A DNA stretch of 64,000 nt from Spirochaetia bacterium UBA2205 (GTDB taxonomy: Bacteria > Spirochaetota > UBA4802 > UB4802): NCBI GenBank assembly GCA_002328585.1, contig DCUV01000032.1, positions 74,277 through 138,276 on the forward strand, written 5' to 3'. Position numbers and translations under genes: made by a program. The notes under the pieces were generated by a model. That model worked only from the letters and a program-made list of their open reading frames with translations, did no database searches and was not told the DNA's origin. Below are positions 54,669-63,533 of this stretch, in pieces (the first letter of the stretch is position 1; each line of letters starts with the position of its first letter).

Positions 54669-55385
54669 ATGGACAGTTTACCATTACATTGTTTCTTTGT
54701 GCAATACAATAAAAATTTCGTGATACAGCATCACGATGCATATCATTTTTTTCTTGATGCTGAAGATGCTCATAAGCTACAACAGTGCTTATCACCTAAT
54801 CGCAGAGCCGAAATTGTAATAAGCAAAACTGCCACAAAAGCCTTTTTGCAATTGTTATCGGGAACCGCGCACCATGCAGTGAACGGCAATACTATCGTCA
54901 TTGATAACAAACAGTACTGGCTATCCCTATCCCACACTGACAATGTTGTTGCAATCAGCATATTCCAAAAGCCTCATGGCATTGACATCGAATCAACCGT
55001 GCGTGATGTTGCCTACCGCAATGCAATTATTCATCGCTATTTTTCCACTGGTGAACAACAATTTGTAAATCACTCGTTGCTGAATAAAACCAAACGGTTT
55101 ATTTCACTATGGACAATAAAAGAGGCAATTGCAAAATTGAAAGGACTATCGCTTGCACAGGCTTTACAGTACGACACCATACTAAACGCTGAAGGTTTAT
55201 TCTTATCCAATGTTACACTTTTTAAAAACTATCGTTGTGGACTTGCTTTTGGCGATAGTTCCTGTGATAAACTTTTTGTTAAAATTTACACGGCAGACGA
55301 AAGGGATGTTTTGCATGTATTGTGTGGATGTGGGCGATACCGGATTCGAACCAGTGACCTCCTGCATGTGAGGCAGGCGCTCTAA
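54669..55385 (+). CDS. 4'-phosphopantetheinyl transferase (Sfp/AcpT type)
   Basis: A 238-residue enzyme that activates carrier proteins. SLSHTDNVVAISI, HGIDIES (Asp106, Glu108) and SLWTIKEAIAKLKGLSL (Glu152, Lys156) supply the magnesium and CoA sites. From residue 222 to the stop at 55385, about 17 codons are read antisense to tRNA-Val (55332-55404). The tail (RYRIRTSDLLHVRQAL) is therefore tRNA sequence, not family sequence. Probably the original stop was lost next to the tRNA. The last 150 bases also contain three dispersed-word copies. Confidence 0.88.
   Translation: MDSLPLHCFFVQYNKNFVIQHHDAYHFFLDAEDAHKLQQCLSPNRRAEIVISKTATKAFLQLLSGTAHHAVNGNTIVIDNKQYWLSLSHTDNVVAISIFQKPHGIDIESTVRDVAYRNAIIHRYFSTGEQQFVNHSLLNKTKRFISLWTIKEAIAKLKGLSLAQALQYDTILNAEGLFLSNVTLFKNYRCGLAFGDSSCDKLFVKIYTADERDVLHVLCGCGRYRIRTSDLLHVRQAL
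55247..55267 (+). repeat. Dispersed word, 21-bp match to 12621-12641
   Basis: Contains the exact GGCGATAGTT (55251-55260) and continues CCTGTGA, identical over 21 bases to an intergenic copy 42.6 kb away. Within the phosphopantetheinyl transferase gene. Confidence 0.75.
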
Positions 55386-55404
55386 CCTGCTGAGCTAATC
55401 GCCC
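55332..55404 (-). tRNA. tRNA-Val (anticodon CAC)
   Basis: A 73-base cloverleaf on the minus strand. Acceptor arms GGGCGAT and ATCGCCC pair, the anticodon stem CCTGC / GCAGG holds the loop CTCACAT with anticodon CAC, and the T arm is CACTGG-TTCGAATCC. It reads codon GUG. CCA is not encoded. The plus-strand acpT-like gene ends within it. Confidence 0.95.
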
Positions 55405-55553
55405 TATACTGCAATACTGAAATAATTTTTTAAAATTGCAAGCATTTTTATGAAGTCTATTATTTTAAATATTTTTTACATAAAAACAATTGCAATTTTC
55501 ATTATCTCTTCATTACAATACACATCGCTACAAAGATACAGGATGGTTTTTCT

Positions 55554-56816
55554 ATGGATACTATCGCTATACAAAAATTTACATTGAAACGATATATACA
55601 TGTTTTATTGCCTCTATTTATTGGCTCAATCATTGCATACCTTGATAGAGTAAATATTGCCTATGCGGCATTGACGATGAATCAGGATTTACAGTTTACT
55701 CCGGAAATTTTTGGGATGGGTGCCGGTATCTTTTTTATAGGTTACATACTCTTTGAGATACCGGGAGCCATTATTGCTGAAAAGTGGAATCCCAAAGGCT
55801 GGCTGATGCGCATTATGATTACATGGGGTATTGTTTCATTTTTCATGATATTCATTACCAGACCGTGGCATTTTTATACATTGCGCTTTTTATTGGGAAG
55901 CGCTGAAGCAAGCTTTTATCCCGTGCTCTATGCAAGCGTCATCCCACGCTGGTTTACATTGCAGGAACGCCCTAAAGCTATAGCATTGATGCTAACCTCG
56001 TTACAGGTCTCTGCTATTATTGGCTCACCACTTGCAGGCTTTTTATTAGACATATCATTATTTGGATTGAAAGGATGGCAGCTATTATTTGTATGCGAAG
56101 CTATTCCTGCACTTCTCTTTGGCATACTTTTATACTTTATCCTGTCAAATGATCCCATGAAGGTATCATGGTTGTCAGACAAGGAAAAAGAATACCTTGC
56201 CAATGCTCTGTCAAATGAAAGCAAACAAAAAGCACAGCACTATACTATATGGCAGGCGTTAAAGGACAAAGAGGTATTAAAACTGGCGCTTATCTATTTT
56301 TTATGGATAACCGGATTCTGGGGATTTAATTACTGGATGCCAACCGTTATGAAGGAACTATCGGGCTGGTCTAATATCGCTATTGGTTCACTTTTTGCCA
56401 TACCCATGACATTATCACTCATCGTAATGGTTTATATTGGATATTCTTCATCACAAACTGGCGAAAAGCGACTCCATGGTGCTATACCGCTTGCCATTGC
56501 CGCTATAGGGTTAGGGGCAGGTGCGTTTATAAAAAATCCCGGTGTAAACATGGTATTTGTATGCATAGCTGCAATTGGCATATTTGGCCCATTTGGCGTC
56601 TGGTGGTCATATCCAACAACATTTCTTTCTGGTGCAGCCGCAGCAGGAGCTGTAGGGCTCATCAACTCATCAGGTAATATTGGTGGGTATGTTGGACCTT
56701 ATCTGATAGGTATCATTAAAAACTTAACCAATTCTTTTGAGCTTTCATTTTTAATTCTCGCAGGTATGGTGCTCATCAGTAGCGTTATGATGCTCACATT
56801 AAAAAAGAAGGCATGA
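55554..56816 (+). CDS. MFS transporter, anion:cation symporter type
   Basis: A 420-residue protein with twelve predicted membrane helices. YLDRVNIAYAALTMNQDLQF in helix 1 and the loop GIISFF-like RIMITWGIVSFFMIFI, with FYPVLYASVIPRWFTLQERPKAIAL, match the ACS family (sugar acids, phthalate, tartrate-type organic anions). The substrate is unknown. It overlaps the following adenosyltransferase by 4 bases, which hints at cobalamin-linked metabolism of the imported compound. Confidence 0.82.
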   Translation: MDTIAIQKFTLKRYIHVLLPLFIGSIIAYLDRVNIAYAALTMNQDLQFTPEIFGMGAGIFFIGYILFEIPGAIIAEKWNPKGWLMRIMITWGIVSFFMIFITRPWHFYTLRFLLGSAEASFYPVLYASVIPRWFTLQERPKAIALMLTSLQVSAIIGSPLAGFLLDISLFGLKGWQLLFVCEAIPALLFGILLYFILSNDPMKVSWLSDKEKEYLANALSNESKQKAQHYTIWQALKDKEVLKLALIYFLWITGFWGFNYWMPTVMKELSGWSNIAIGSLFAIPMTLSLIVMVYIGYSSSQTGEKRLHGAIPLAIAAIGLGAGAFIKNPGVNMVFVCIAAIGIFGPFGVWWSYPTTFLSGAAAAGAVGLINSSGNIGGYVGPYLIGIIKNLTNSFELSFLILAGMVLISSVMMLTLKKKA

Positions 56817-57337
56817 TCATGAAAGGGTATGTACATTGTTATACCGGAAACGGTAAGGGCAAAACAACCGCAGCATTGGGATTAGCTGTTCGTGCCGCCG
56901 GGTGGAGTAAACATTCAATCATCATACAATTTTTAAAAGGTAAAAAATCTGGTGAGCGTATTGCACTGAAACGATTCCATGATCTTATAACCATTGAAAC
57001 TTATGGAAGCAAAAACTTTTATATACCCGGAACAGATGATGAGTATTTTAAAGAATTAACCAGAAAAGCTTATGATCGATGCTCAGATGCATGTGCCGAT
57101 AGCTTCTTTGATATCGTTATATGTGATGAGATATTAACTGCATTGCAGTGGAAACTTCTTTCAGAACAGGATATTATACAGCTGGTTAAAATAAAACATT
57201 ATGAAACAGAATTAATTTTAACTGGTCGCGGACTTTCCAAAACATTATTCCCCTACTGTGATTTGATTACTGAGATGAAGGAGATAAAACATTATTATAC
57301 TAATGGCGTTAAAGCTCGCCGGGGGATTGAATGGTAA
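56813..57337 (+). CDS. cobO: Cob(I)yrinic acid a,c-diamide adenosyltransferase
   Basis: A 174-residue CobA/CobO/BtuR-type enzyme that transfers adenosyl from ATP to cob(I)alamin or its precursor. The P-loop TGNGKGKTT (11-19), FLKGKKSGE, DIVICDEIL and LTGRG are conserved. Translationally coupled to the MFS gene. The gene ends with a strong terminator at 57411. Confidence 0.9.
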   Translation: MIMKGYVHCYTGNGKGKTTAALGLAVRAAGWSKHSIIIQFLKGKKSGERIALKRFHDLITIETYGSKNFYIPGTDDEYFKELTRKAYDRCSDACADSFFDIVICDEILTALQWKLLSEQDIIQLVKIKHYETELILTGRGLSKTLFPYCDLITEMKEIKHYYTNGVKARRGIEW

Positions 57338-57410
57338 TGTTGTAGTGTTGAGTCAGTACTCCAGGGGTTGCCTTCAGCGGGATGAGAAGCAATGTATTTC
57401 TAAGAAAAAA

Positions 57411-57438
57411 GGCTGCCAATTACCCGGCAGCCTTTTTT
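57411..57438. terminator. Bidirectional rho-independent terminator
   Basis: GGCTGCC and GGCAGCC form a 7-bp stem, followed by TTTTTT on the plus strand and flanked by AAAAAA on the other side, so it can end both cobO and acs transcripts. Confidence 0.85.
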
Positions 57439-57463
57439 ACTTCTCTTCTATTGTAAATAATTC

Positions 57464-59446
57464 TTACTTGCCCTGCAATTTTTTTGCATCATTGATAAGT
57501 GTATCAACAACAGTTGGGTCAGCCAGCGTTGAAGTATCACCCATACCCGATTTTTCAAATTCGCCAGCAGCAATCTTCTTTAAGATTCGTCGCATAATCT
57601 TCCCTGAACGAGTTTTTGGCAAAACATCTGCCCATTGAATCATTTCAGGTGTTGCAATAGGTCCAATCTCTTTACGGACATGAGCAACAAGCTCCTTCTT
57701 AAGTTCGTCACTCTTTTCTACACCAGTATTTAACGTTACAAACGCATAAATTGACTGTCCCTTAATCTCATGAGGATATCCAACCACAGCAGCTTCAGCT
57801 ACTTTGGGATGTGCAACAAGAGCAGATTCTATCTCAGCAGTACCCATACGATGTCCAGATACGTTGATAACATCATCAACACGGCCTGTTATCTGATAGT
57901 ATCCATCTTTGTCCCGTTTAGAGCCATCACCTGTAAAGTACTTACCAGGAAACTGAGTAAAGTATGTATTAAAAAATCGTTCTGGATCTCCATAAACTCC
58001 TCTCATCTGCCCTGGCCATGCTCTCTTTATACAAAGATTTCCGGTGCATACACCTTCAAGCTCTGTACCATTATCATCAACAATACATGGCTCCACACCA
58101 AAGAATGGTACTGTTGCCATAGCCGGTTTAATATCAATTGCTCCTGGTAGCGGAGTAATTAAAATACCGCCGGTTTCTGTCTGCCACCATGTATCAACTA
58201 TTGGACACTCACCCCTGCCTATCTTATGGTAATACCAGTTCCATGCCTCTGGATTAAGAGGTTCACCAACAGAACCTAATAGCTGAATGGAAGAAATATC
58301 ATGTTTGTCAACCCAGCTATCACCTTCTTTTGCTAACGCCCTGATAGCAGTTGGAGCTGTATAAAAGATATTTACTTTATATTTCTCAACAATTGCCCAG
58401 AATCTTCCAAAATCCGGATATGTGGGAACACCTTCAAACATAATGGTTGTTGCACCATTTGCCAGTGGTCCATATACAATATACGAGTGACCGGTTACCC
58501 AGCCAACATCTGCTGTACACCAATAGATATCACCATCATGATAATCAAAAATAATTTTGTGAGTGTAAGCAACATAGGTTAAATATCCACCGGTGGTGTG
58601 CATTACACCTTTTGGTTTTCCTGTTGAACCTGATGTATAAAGAATAAACATTGGATCTTCTGCATCCATCTGTTCTGCCGGGCAGTTAGCATCTGCTTTA
58701 GCCATCTCTTCTTCATACCACTTATCCATCTTATCATTCCAGTTGACCTGAATCTTGCTGCCAACCCTCTTTACAACAATGTGCAAACGAACCGTTGGGC
58801 ACTCAGCAATTGCTTTATCAGCAGTGTCTTTTTGGGGAACAGCTTTTGCTCCTCGGAAAGTACCGTCACATGATATCAGCACTTCAGATTTGCAGTCCTG
58901 AATTCGGTCACGCAGTGCTTCGGCAGAAAATCCGCCAAAAACTACTGAGTGAACTGCACCAATTCGTGTACAGGCTAAAATACCAATTGCAAGTTCCGGG
59001 ATCATGGGGAGGAAGAATGTAACACGGTCACCTTTCTTTACACCATTCTTCTTTAATACATTGGCAAACTTACACACCTGCTCATGAAGCTCCTTATACG
59101 TGAACTTCCTGTCTTCGGTTGGCTCATTGCCTTCCCAGATCAATGCGATCTGATTACCCCGTTTTTCAAGGTGTCTGTCCAGACAGTTGTATGATACATT
59201 AACCTTACCATTTACAAACCATCGTACCCAGAGGTCCTTTGAAGTTGTACCATAATTGCAATCCATAACCTTGTCCCATTTTTTGAACCAGGTCACGTAT
59301 TCTTCTGCAATCTTGCCCCAGAACCCTTCTGGGTTAGCTAATGACTCTTTCCAGATCTTTTCGTACTCAGCCCGGCTCTTTATATACGCTTTTTTGCGGA
59401 ATTTCTCTGGAACCGGGTAAATCTCTTTTAATGTAACTTCTGCCAT
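57464..59446 (-). CDS. acs: Acetyl-coenzyme A synthetase
   Basis: A 660-residue AMP-forming ligase. LYTSGSTGKPKGVMHTTGGYL is the ATP-binding motif, DTWWQTETGG the adenylation site, and GRVDDVINVSGHRMGTAEIES the hinge. The C-terminal active lysine is in PKTRSGKIMRRILKKI, the target of acetylation in other species. Single gene with its own terminator. Confidence 0.96.
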   Translation of the reverse strand: MAEVTLKEIYPVPEKFRKKAYIKSRAEYEKIWKESLANPEGFWGKIAEEYVTWFKKWDKVMDCNYGTTSKDLWVRWFVNGKVNVSYNCLDRHLEKRGNQIALIWEGNEPTEDRKFTYKELHEQVCKFANVLKKNGVKKGDRVTFFLPMIPELAIGILACTRIGAVHSVVFGGFSAEALRDRIQDCKSEVLISCDGTFRGAKAVPQKDTADKAIAECPTVRLHIVVKRVGSKIQVNWNDKMDKWYEEEMAKADANCPAEQMDAEDPMFILYTSGSTGKPKGVMHTTGGYLTYVAYTHKIIFDYHDGDIYWCTADVGWVTGHSYIVYGPLANGATTIMFEGVPTYPDFGRFWAIVEKYKVNIFYTAPTAIRALAKEGDSWVDKHDISSIQLLGSVGEPLNPEAWNWYYHKIGRGECPIVDTWWQTETGGILITPLPGAIDIKPAMATVPFFGVEPCIVDDNGTELEGVCTGNLCIKRAWPGQMRGVYGDPERFFNTYFTQFPGKYFTGDGSKRDKDGYYQITGRVDDVINVSGHRMGTAEIESALVAHPKVAEAAVVGYPHEIKGQSIYAFVTLNTGVEKSDELKKELVAHVRKEIGPIATPEMIQWADVLPKTRSGKIMRRILKKIAAGEFEKSGMGDTSTLADPTVVDTLINDAKKLQGK

Positions 59447-59511
59447 CTATTACCTCCGATGTTTATATTGTAATATGCACATTATGGGCTCCGCTTACAA
59501 CGGTTTACCCT

Positions 59512-60111
59512 TTAAGCATTCTTAATTTGTTCTTTTAAATATGTAGCAATCATTGAATCGTACTGTGATGTCAACTCAAAAACTTTGATTGCCAGCCTAA
59601 AATTTGTTTCTTCTGACACACATCCATCATTCAATTTCATCTCGCTTAAGACAGAATCATAATCTTCAGGGTCAACAATAACGGTTACATATTTATAATT
59701 TTTAGCAGATGATCTAAGCATTGCAGGTCCGCCAATATCTATATTTTCAATTGCCTCGTCAAGGGTACATCCTCTGGAAATTGTCTGTTGAAATGGGTAA
59801 AGATTAATCACCACCATATCAATGGGTATTATACCATGTTTCTGCATTGCTTCTATATGTTCAGGATTATCACGCAATCCCAATAGCGCACCGTGTATTT
59901 TTGGATGGAGCGTCTTTACCCTCCCATCCATCATTTCCGGAAACCCGGTGTAATCTGAAACTTCAGTAGCATCAATACCATTATCCCTGAGAAGCCTGGC
60001 AGTGCCTCCTGTAGACAAAATTGCAACACCACCATTATTGAGCTTTTTAGCAAACGGTATTATCCCCGACTTATCAGACAAACTTATCAATGCTCTTTTG
60101 ATTGCAGTCAT
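59512..60111 (-). CDS. purH: Stand-alone IMP cyclohydrolase (PurH N-terminal domain)
   Basis: A 199-residue protein equal to the IMP cyclohydrolase half of PurH: RALISLSDKSGIIPFAKKL, STGGTARLLRDNGI, MMDGRVKTLHPKIHGALL, VVINLYPF and IDIGGPAMLRSSAKN. The AICAR transformylase domain (about 320 residues) is absent: the gene ends cleanly and acs follows 65 bases on. The last purine step must be completed with another formyltransferase elsewhere, as in lineages with split PurH. The 449 bases upstream hold no gene. Confidence 0.88.
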   Translation of the reverse strand: MTAIKRALISLSDKSGIIPFAKKLNNGGVAILSTGGTARLLRDNGIDATEVSDYTGFPEMMDGRVKTLHPKIHGALLGLRDNPEHIEAMQKHGIIPIDMVVINLYPFQQTISRGCTLDEAIENIDIGGPAMLRSSAKNYKYVTVIVDPEDYDSVLSEMKLNDGCVSEETNFRLAIKVFELTSQYDSMIATYLKEQIKNA

Positions 60112-60560
60112 TTAAATCCTATTAAACATTTTAAATTAAACTAAAACTAATTTTTATTGTATTACTATGAATATGACCATTTGAATAATCACCTTGAAAA
60201 ATACAAGCATTTTTTAAAAATGAACAAAACCTGTATAATTTAACAGATTTTAATACAACGCTTGGTATATTTTTGTGAATGTTAATCCTCCTATTTTGAT
60301 TAGTAGTACCTCACAAAAAATCATTATTTAGCTGTCAACAATTGTTCATCATATTAATCTAAAATCCCTCCCCACAAACAGATTATTCAGATAATGTTAT
60401 CCAGCAGCATACCCTTGATGCCATGATAGACCTTTGGTTATCTTCCATTTGCTATATCTATTTCATGTTGCTAAATAAATTTTTTATTTTATTGTTGACG
60501 ATAGCCTATTATAGTATTATTTTATACTAAAATAGTATAAAAGTATAAAATGATACCATT
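60112..60560. other. Divergent intergenic region, purH and tetR
   Basis: A 449-base AT-rich gap with no gene or recognisable RNA. The promoter and operator features are at its right end (60492-60542). The remainder shows nothing I can assign. Confidence 0.5.
60492..60542 (+). promoter_or_regulatory. Probable TetR operator and promoter
   Basis: TTTTATACTA and TAGTATAAAA (60520-60542) form a 10-bp inverted repeat with a 3-base centre, 18 bases before the tetR-type gene. A -35 TTGTTG (60492-60497) and -10 TATTAT (60515-60520) are 17 bases apart, so the operator overlaps the start region, fitting autorepression. Confidence 0.5.
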
Positions 60561-61136
60561 ATGATAAAACGAAAACAACAACAGATTCTTCGCACTGCTG
60601 AGATTATGTTCAACAGGTTTGGGGTAAAAAAAACAGCCGTTGATGATATTGCCCATGATGCACGGGTTGCAAAGGCAACTATCTATAATTATTTTGGCAG
60701 TAAAGAGGGATTGCTCAAAGCGTTGATTCTGGAAAAGATACAGCAATTCGATCAAAAATTACAGGAGCTCCTTACTGCAAACACTCAACCCATTGAAAAA
60801 ATGAAAACATTGATCAGGGAGCATATTCAGCTTTTTATTAACAATCCATTTATTAAAGACTCTTCACTCCACGATGAGGATTTTTCTGAAGAACTCAATG
60901 TAAGTGAACAGCATATTTTACAAAAGATCATTTCTGAAGCTTCAAAAGCAGGTTTATTGCATAATGCAAATAGTCAGCAGATCATCAATGCCATGCAGCT
61001 TTTCCTGAAAGGTATTGAAGCAACATTAAAAAACAGCATTACCTATTCCTTAGATTCTTTAGAGTCAAGTATTGATTTTATCTCCAATTCAATATTTAAA
61101 ACTAACAAAATAAATGGAGGCAAAACCAATGCATGA
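60561..61136 (+). CDS. TetR-family transcriptional regulator
   Basis: A 191-residue repressor. The N-terminal helix-turn-helix (about 9-50) reads QQILRTAEIMFNRFGVKKTAVDDIAHDARVAKATIYNYFGSKEGLL; the rest is a helical ligand-binding domain of unknown specificity. No clear ribosome-binding site precedes the ATG. It overlaps the following membrane-protein gene by 8 bases, which is likely under its control. Confidence 0.9.
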   Translation: MIKRKQQQILRTAEIMFNRFGVKKTAVDDIAHDARVAKATIYNYFGSKEGLLKALILEKIQQFDQKLQELLTANTQPIEKMKTLIREHIQLFINNPFIKDSSLHDEDFSEELNVSEQHILQKIISEASKAGLLHNANSQQIINAMQLFLKGIEATLKNSITYSLDSLESSIDFISNSIFKTNKINGGKTNA

Positions 61137-61872
61137 TTATCAGCTGATGCTGTTTGAGTTTATCATCTTTTCTACAGCAGGGTGGCTGTTAGAAGTTATC
61201 TATCGTTCGCTCAATAATAAAATATTTGTAAATCCAGGTTTTTTAACGGGACCATATCTTCCCATTTACGGAATAGGTGCAGTTATCATAACAACTATCG
61301 CCTATGCAACTATTTCTGTTTCCATTATCTATAAATTTTTGATCTATTTTGCAGCATTGAGTATACTGGAATATGTATCAGGGGTGTTACTATATATTCT
61401 GTTTGGCAAGCGTTACTGGAATTATTTAGATGAACCACTGAATATACAGGGATTTGTATGTTTACCATTTTCAATTATCTGGGGGTTGCTTGCACTGTCA
61501 TTTGAATATGCACTGCTCCCAATGTTTATACATTTTTATACCACCATACCTGCAGCTCTGGTAAATACTATAGTTTTTTCAGGCTTAACCATAATGATGA
61601 TAGATTGCCTGCTTACGCATAATGTTGTGCAAAAGATTATTAATGCAAAAAAAGCTCCTTTTTTCTTTCAGCATACATTGCCTATACGTTTTCAGAATGA
61701 TGCTCTCATTACATTACGTTATTTTTTTGATAATGCCATTTCTTATCGAAAAAAAATAAATAAAATGATACCGCCAAAACCATTACGTATGGTAATCAGT
61801 ATCAAGGAACGTTACGCCTTGCTCCTTCAAAGCATAACAAAAATGCTTAATAATCATAATAAATATAAATAA
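61129..61872 (+). CDS. CmpB-type membrane protein (putative ABC-transporter type IV family)
   Basis: A 247-residue protein with five or six membrane helices. FEFIIFSTAGWLLEVIYRSLNNKIFVNPGFLTGPYLPIYGIGAV is the signature of the PF06541 (CmpB-like) family, whose function is unknown. GGAGG 8 bases before the ATG at 61129 settles the start. It contains an exact dispersed word at 61293. It lies between a TetR regulator and an HD hydrolase, probably as a three-gene operon. Confidence 0.75.
   Translation: MHDYQLMLFEFIIFSTAGWLLEVIYRSLNNKIFVNPGFLTGPYLPIYGIGAVIITTIAYATISVSIIYKFLIYFAALSILEYVSGVLLYILFGKRYWNYLDEPLNIQGFVCLPFSIIWGLLALSFEYALLPMFIHFYTTIPAALVNTIVFSGLTIMMIDCLLTHNVVQKIINAKKAPFFFQHTLPIRFQNDALITLRYFFDNAISYRKKINKMIPPKPLRMVISIKERYALLLQSITKMLNNHNKYK
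61293..61302 (-). repeat. GGCGATAGTT dispersed word, exact copy
   Basis: Read by the surrounding gene as A-ACT-ATC-GCC. Confidence 0.6.
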
Positions 61873-61874
61873 CT

Positions 61875-62396
61875 ATGGAAACCAAACTATTTGAGTCATT
61901 ACCATTTGTGCAGGATATCCTGTCGCATCCTGCATTTAATACCTTGAAAAATTTTGCTCATCATGGCACAATCAGTTGCTATCAGCATACCATTGCAGTT
62001 GCACAATTAGCGTATCAATTATCACGATTACTGCATCTGGATTATATCGCTGCAACACGGGGTGCATTGCTGCATGACTTCTATATGTACAACTGGCGCA
62101 CTGGCGGTCCACGCCTGCATGGTTTACGCCATCCACACATAGCGCTTAACAATGCTGCAAAACATTTTGATATATCGAAAAAAGAAAAAGATATCATCCT
62201 TAAACATATGTGGCCACTAACCCCGATACCACCTCGCTATGGTGAATCATGGGTGGTTACCTTCGTTGATAAGATAGTATCGCTCAGTGATTATGCACGA
62301 GTCATCAAAGATAAGATGGCAGCTGTGAATATTTATTTTTATCACAAGCTAAACAAATTGTGGAGAGCTATCGCCCCCTTCCAATCAGAGCAATGA
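61875..62396 (+). CDS. HD-domain hydrolase
   Basis: A 173-residue protein. SCYQHTIAVAQLAYQL (first His), ALLHDFYMYNW (His-Asp) and a later VDKIVSLSDY (Asp) make a complete HD metal site; GLRHPHIALNNAAKHFDI follows the HD core. Starts 2 bases after the CmpB-type gene, so cotranscribed. Substrate unknown. Overlaps the convergent methyltransferase gene by 29 bases. Confidence 0.82.
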   Translation: METKLFESLPFVQDILSHPAFNTLKNFAHHGTISCYQHTIAVAQLAYQLSRLLHLDYIAATRGALLHDFYMYNWRTGGPRLHGLRHPHIALNNAAKHFDISKKEKDIILKHMWPLTPIPPRYGESWVVTFVDKIVSLSDYARVIKDKMAAVNIYFYHKLNKLWRAIAPFQSEQ

Positions 62397-63531
62397 CAGG
62401 CAATCCACCATTGTTAAATTGTATCTCTTTTGTTACAGGAACAGTAAAGGTATGCCGCAGTGTTACAGGGATGATAATGCAAAAGCTCCATGCAGGATAC
62501 CAGTATTCAAAAATATACGATAGTCTGCTATATATTGCCGCTATGTCATCATCAGCTATTCGCTTTCCATAAGGAGGATTCATTGCACACAAGATATGTT
62601 TCCCTTCAAGCGTTAATTTTTCAGTAAGAAAATCACCACTATAGGTAACCATTGCAGCACCAGGTATAGTACAATTTTTTTTGGCGATAGTAACCATTGA
62701 AGGGTCCCTGTCGCCGGCAACTATTGTTGCACCATGGCTTTCCCTGTTTATTGATGATACCAGTGAATGGCATGCCTCTTTTCTGAATGATGGCCAGTGC
62801 ATAAAGGCAAAACCACGATTTATCCCTGGAAAAAAATTATTTACCATACACCATGCTTCAATAGGGAATGTTCCGCTGCCACACATTGGATCAATGATAA
62901 CATCATAGCTGGTTATATCGCATTCATACAGCAATGCTGCTGCTATCGTTTCCCGCAATGGTGCCCGCCCAACGTGCTGCTTATATCCTCTCTTATACAA
63001 CGGATCACCGGTTGTATCCAGACTGACACCACACTGGTCATGATCAAACCGTACATAAATTGTTTGTGCACGGAGCTGGTCAGTATTGATGTGCAGTCCA
63101 AAATCACTCATTCTCTTTTCTACGGCGTTAAGCACTTCTTCACCAATTCTATCGGTATGATGCAGCTTTGATTTGTGAACCGATACTTCAACAGTAATAG
63201 ACGTCTCACTGCTTATATATAGTTCCCATGGAAAATTTCTTAGTGTGCGATAAATCTCATTAAAGTGCAGAGCCCTGAATTCTGTTAAGCGCATGATGAT
63301 ACGTGTCGCAACACGGCTAAACATATTTGCTTTATAGCTATCGTAAAGATATCCGCGGAATACTATCCCACCTTTTGTAATAGCCAGCGGTTTGATGTCC
63401 ATGTGTGATAGCTCATTGAATGCAATCTGTTCAAAGCCAGGCTGAACAATTGTAAAAAATGTATGAATCCGCTTAATTACATGATGATACACCCTCCGTT
63501 GTATTGCTTTTTGTGAATTGGACAGTTGCAT
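62368..63531 (-). CDS. THUMP-domain 23S rRNA methyltransferase-like protein
   Basis: A 387-residue RlmL/YcbY-type enzyme. The N-terminal ferredoxin-like and THUMP regions (about 25-165) are followed by the methyltransferase domain with IIDPMCGSGTF (SAM-binding) and CAMNPPYG (catalytic). It should make N2-methylguanosine in 23S rRNA, or possibly tRNA (TrmN/Trm14 relatives). It starts 2 bases after the end of the RlmD-like gene. Confidence 0.85.
   Translation of the reverse strand: MQLSNSQKAIQRRVYHHVIKRIHTFFTIVQPGFEQIAFNELSHMDIKPLAITKGGIVFRGYLYDSYKANMFSRVATRIIMRLTEFRALHFNEIYRTLRNFPWELYISSETSITVEVSVHKSKLHHTDRIGEEVLNAVEKRMSDFGLHINTDQLRAQTIYVRFDHDQCGVSLDTTGDPLYKRGYKQHVGRAPLRETIAAALLYECDITSYDVIIDPMCGSGTFPIEAWCMVNNFFPGINRGFAFMHWPSFRKEACHSLVSSINRESHGATIVAGDRDPSMVTIAKKNCTIPGAAMVTYSGDFLTEKLTLEGKHILCAMNPPYGKRIADDDIAAIYSRLSYIFEYWYPAWSFCIIIPVTLRHTFTVPVTKEIQFNNGGLPVIALIGRGR
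62675..62692 (+). repeat. Dispersed word variant with T-tract
   Basis: A run of T residues then GGCGATAGTA, one base from the exact word; inside the methyltransferase gene. Confidence 0.55.
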
Positions 63532-63533
63532 AA

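Noticed and set aside
55332..55404. tRNA-Val as an integration site
   Set aside because: No integrase, no direct repeat of the tRNA end and no mobile genes nearby.
59447..59511. A frameshifted second half of purH
   Set aside because: Only 65 bases separate it from acs, and no frame there resembles AICAR transformylase.
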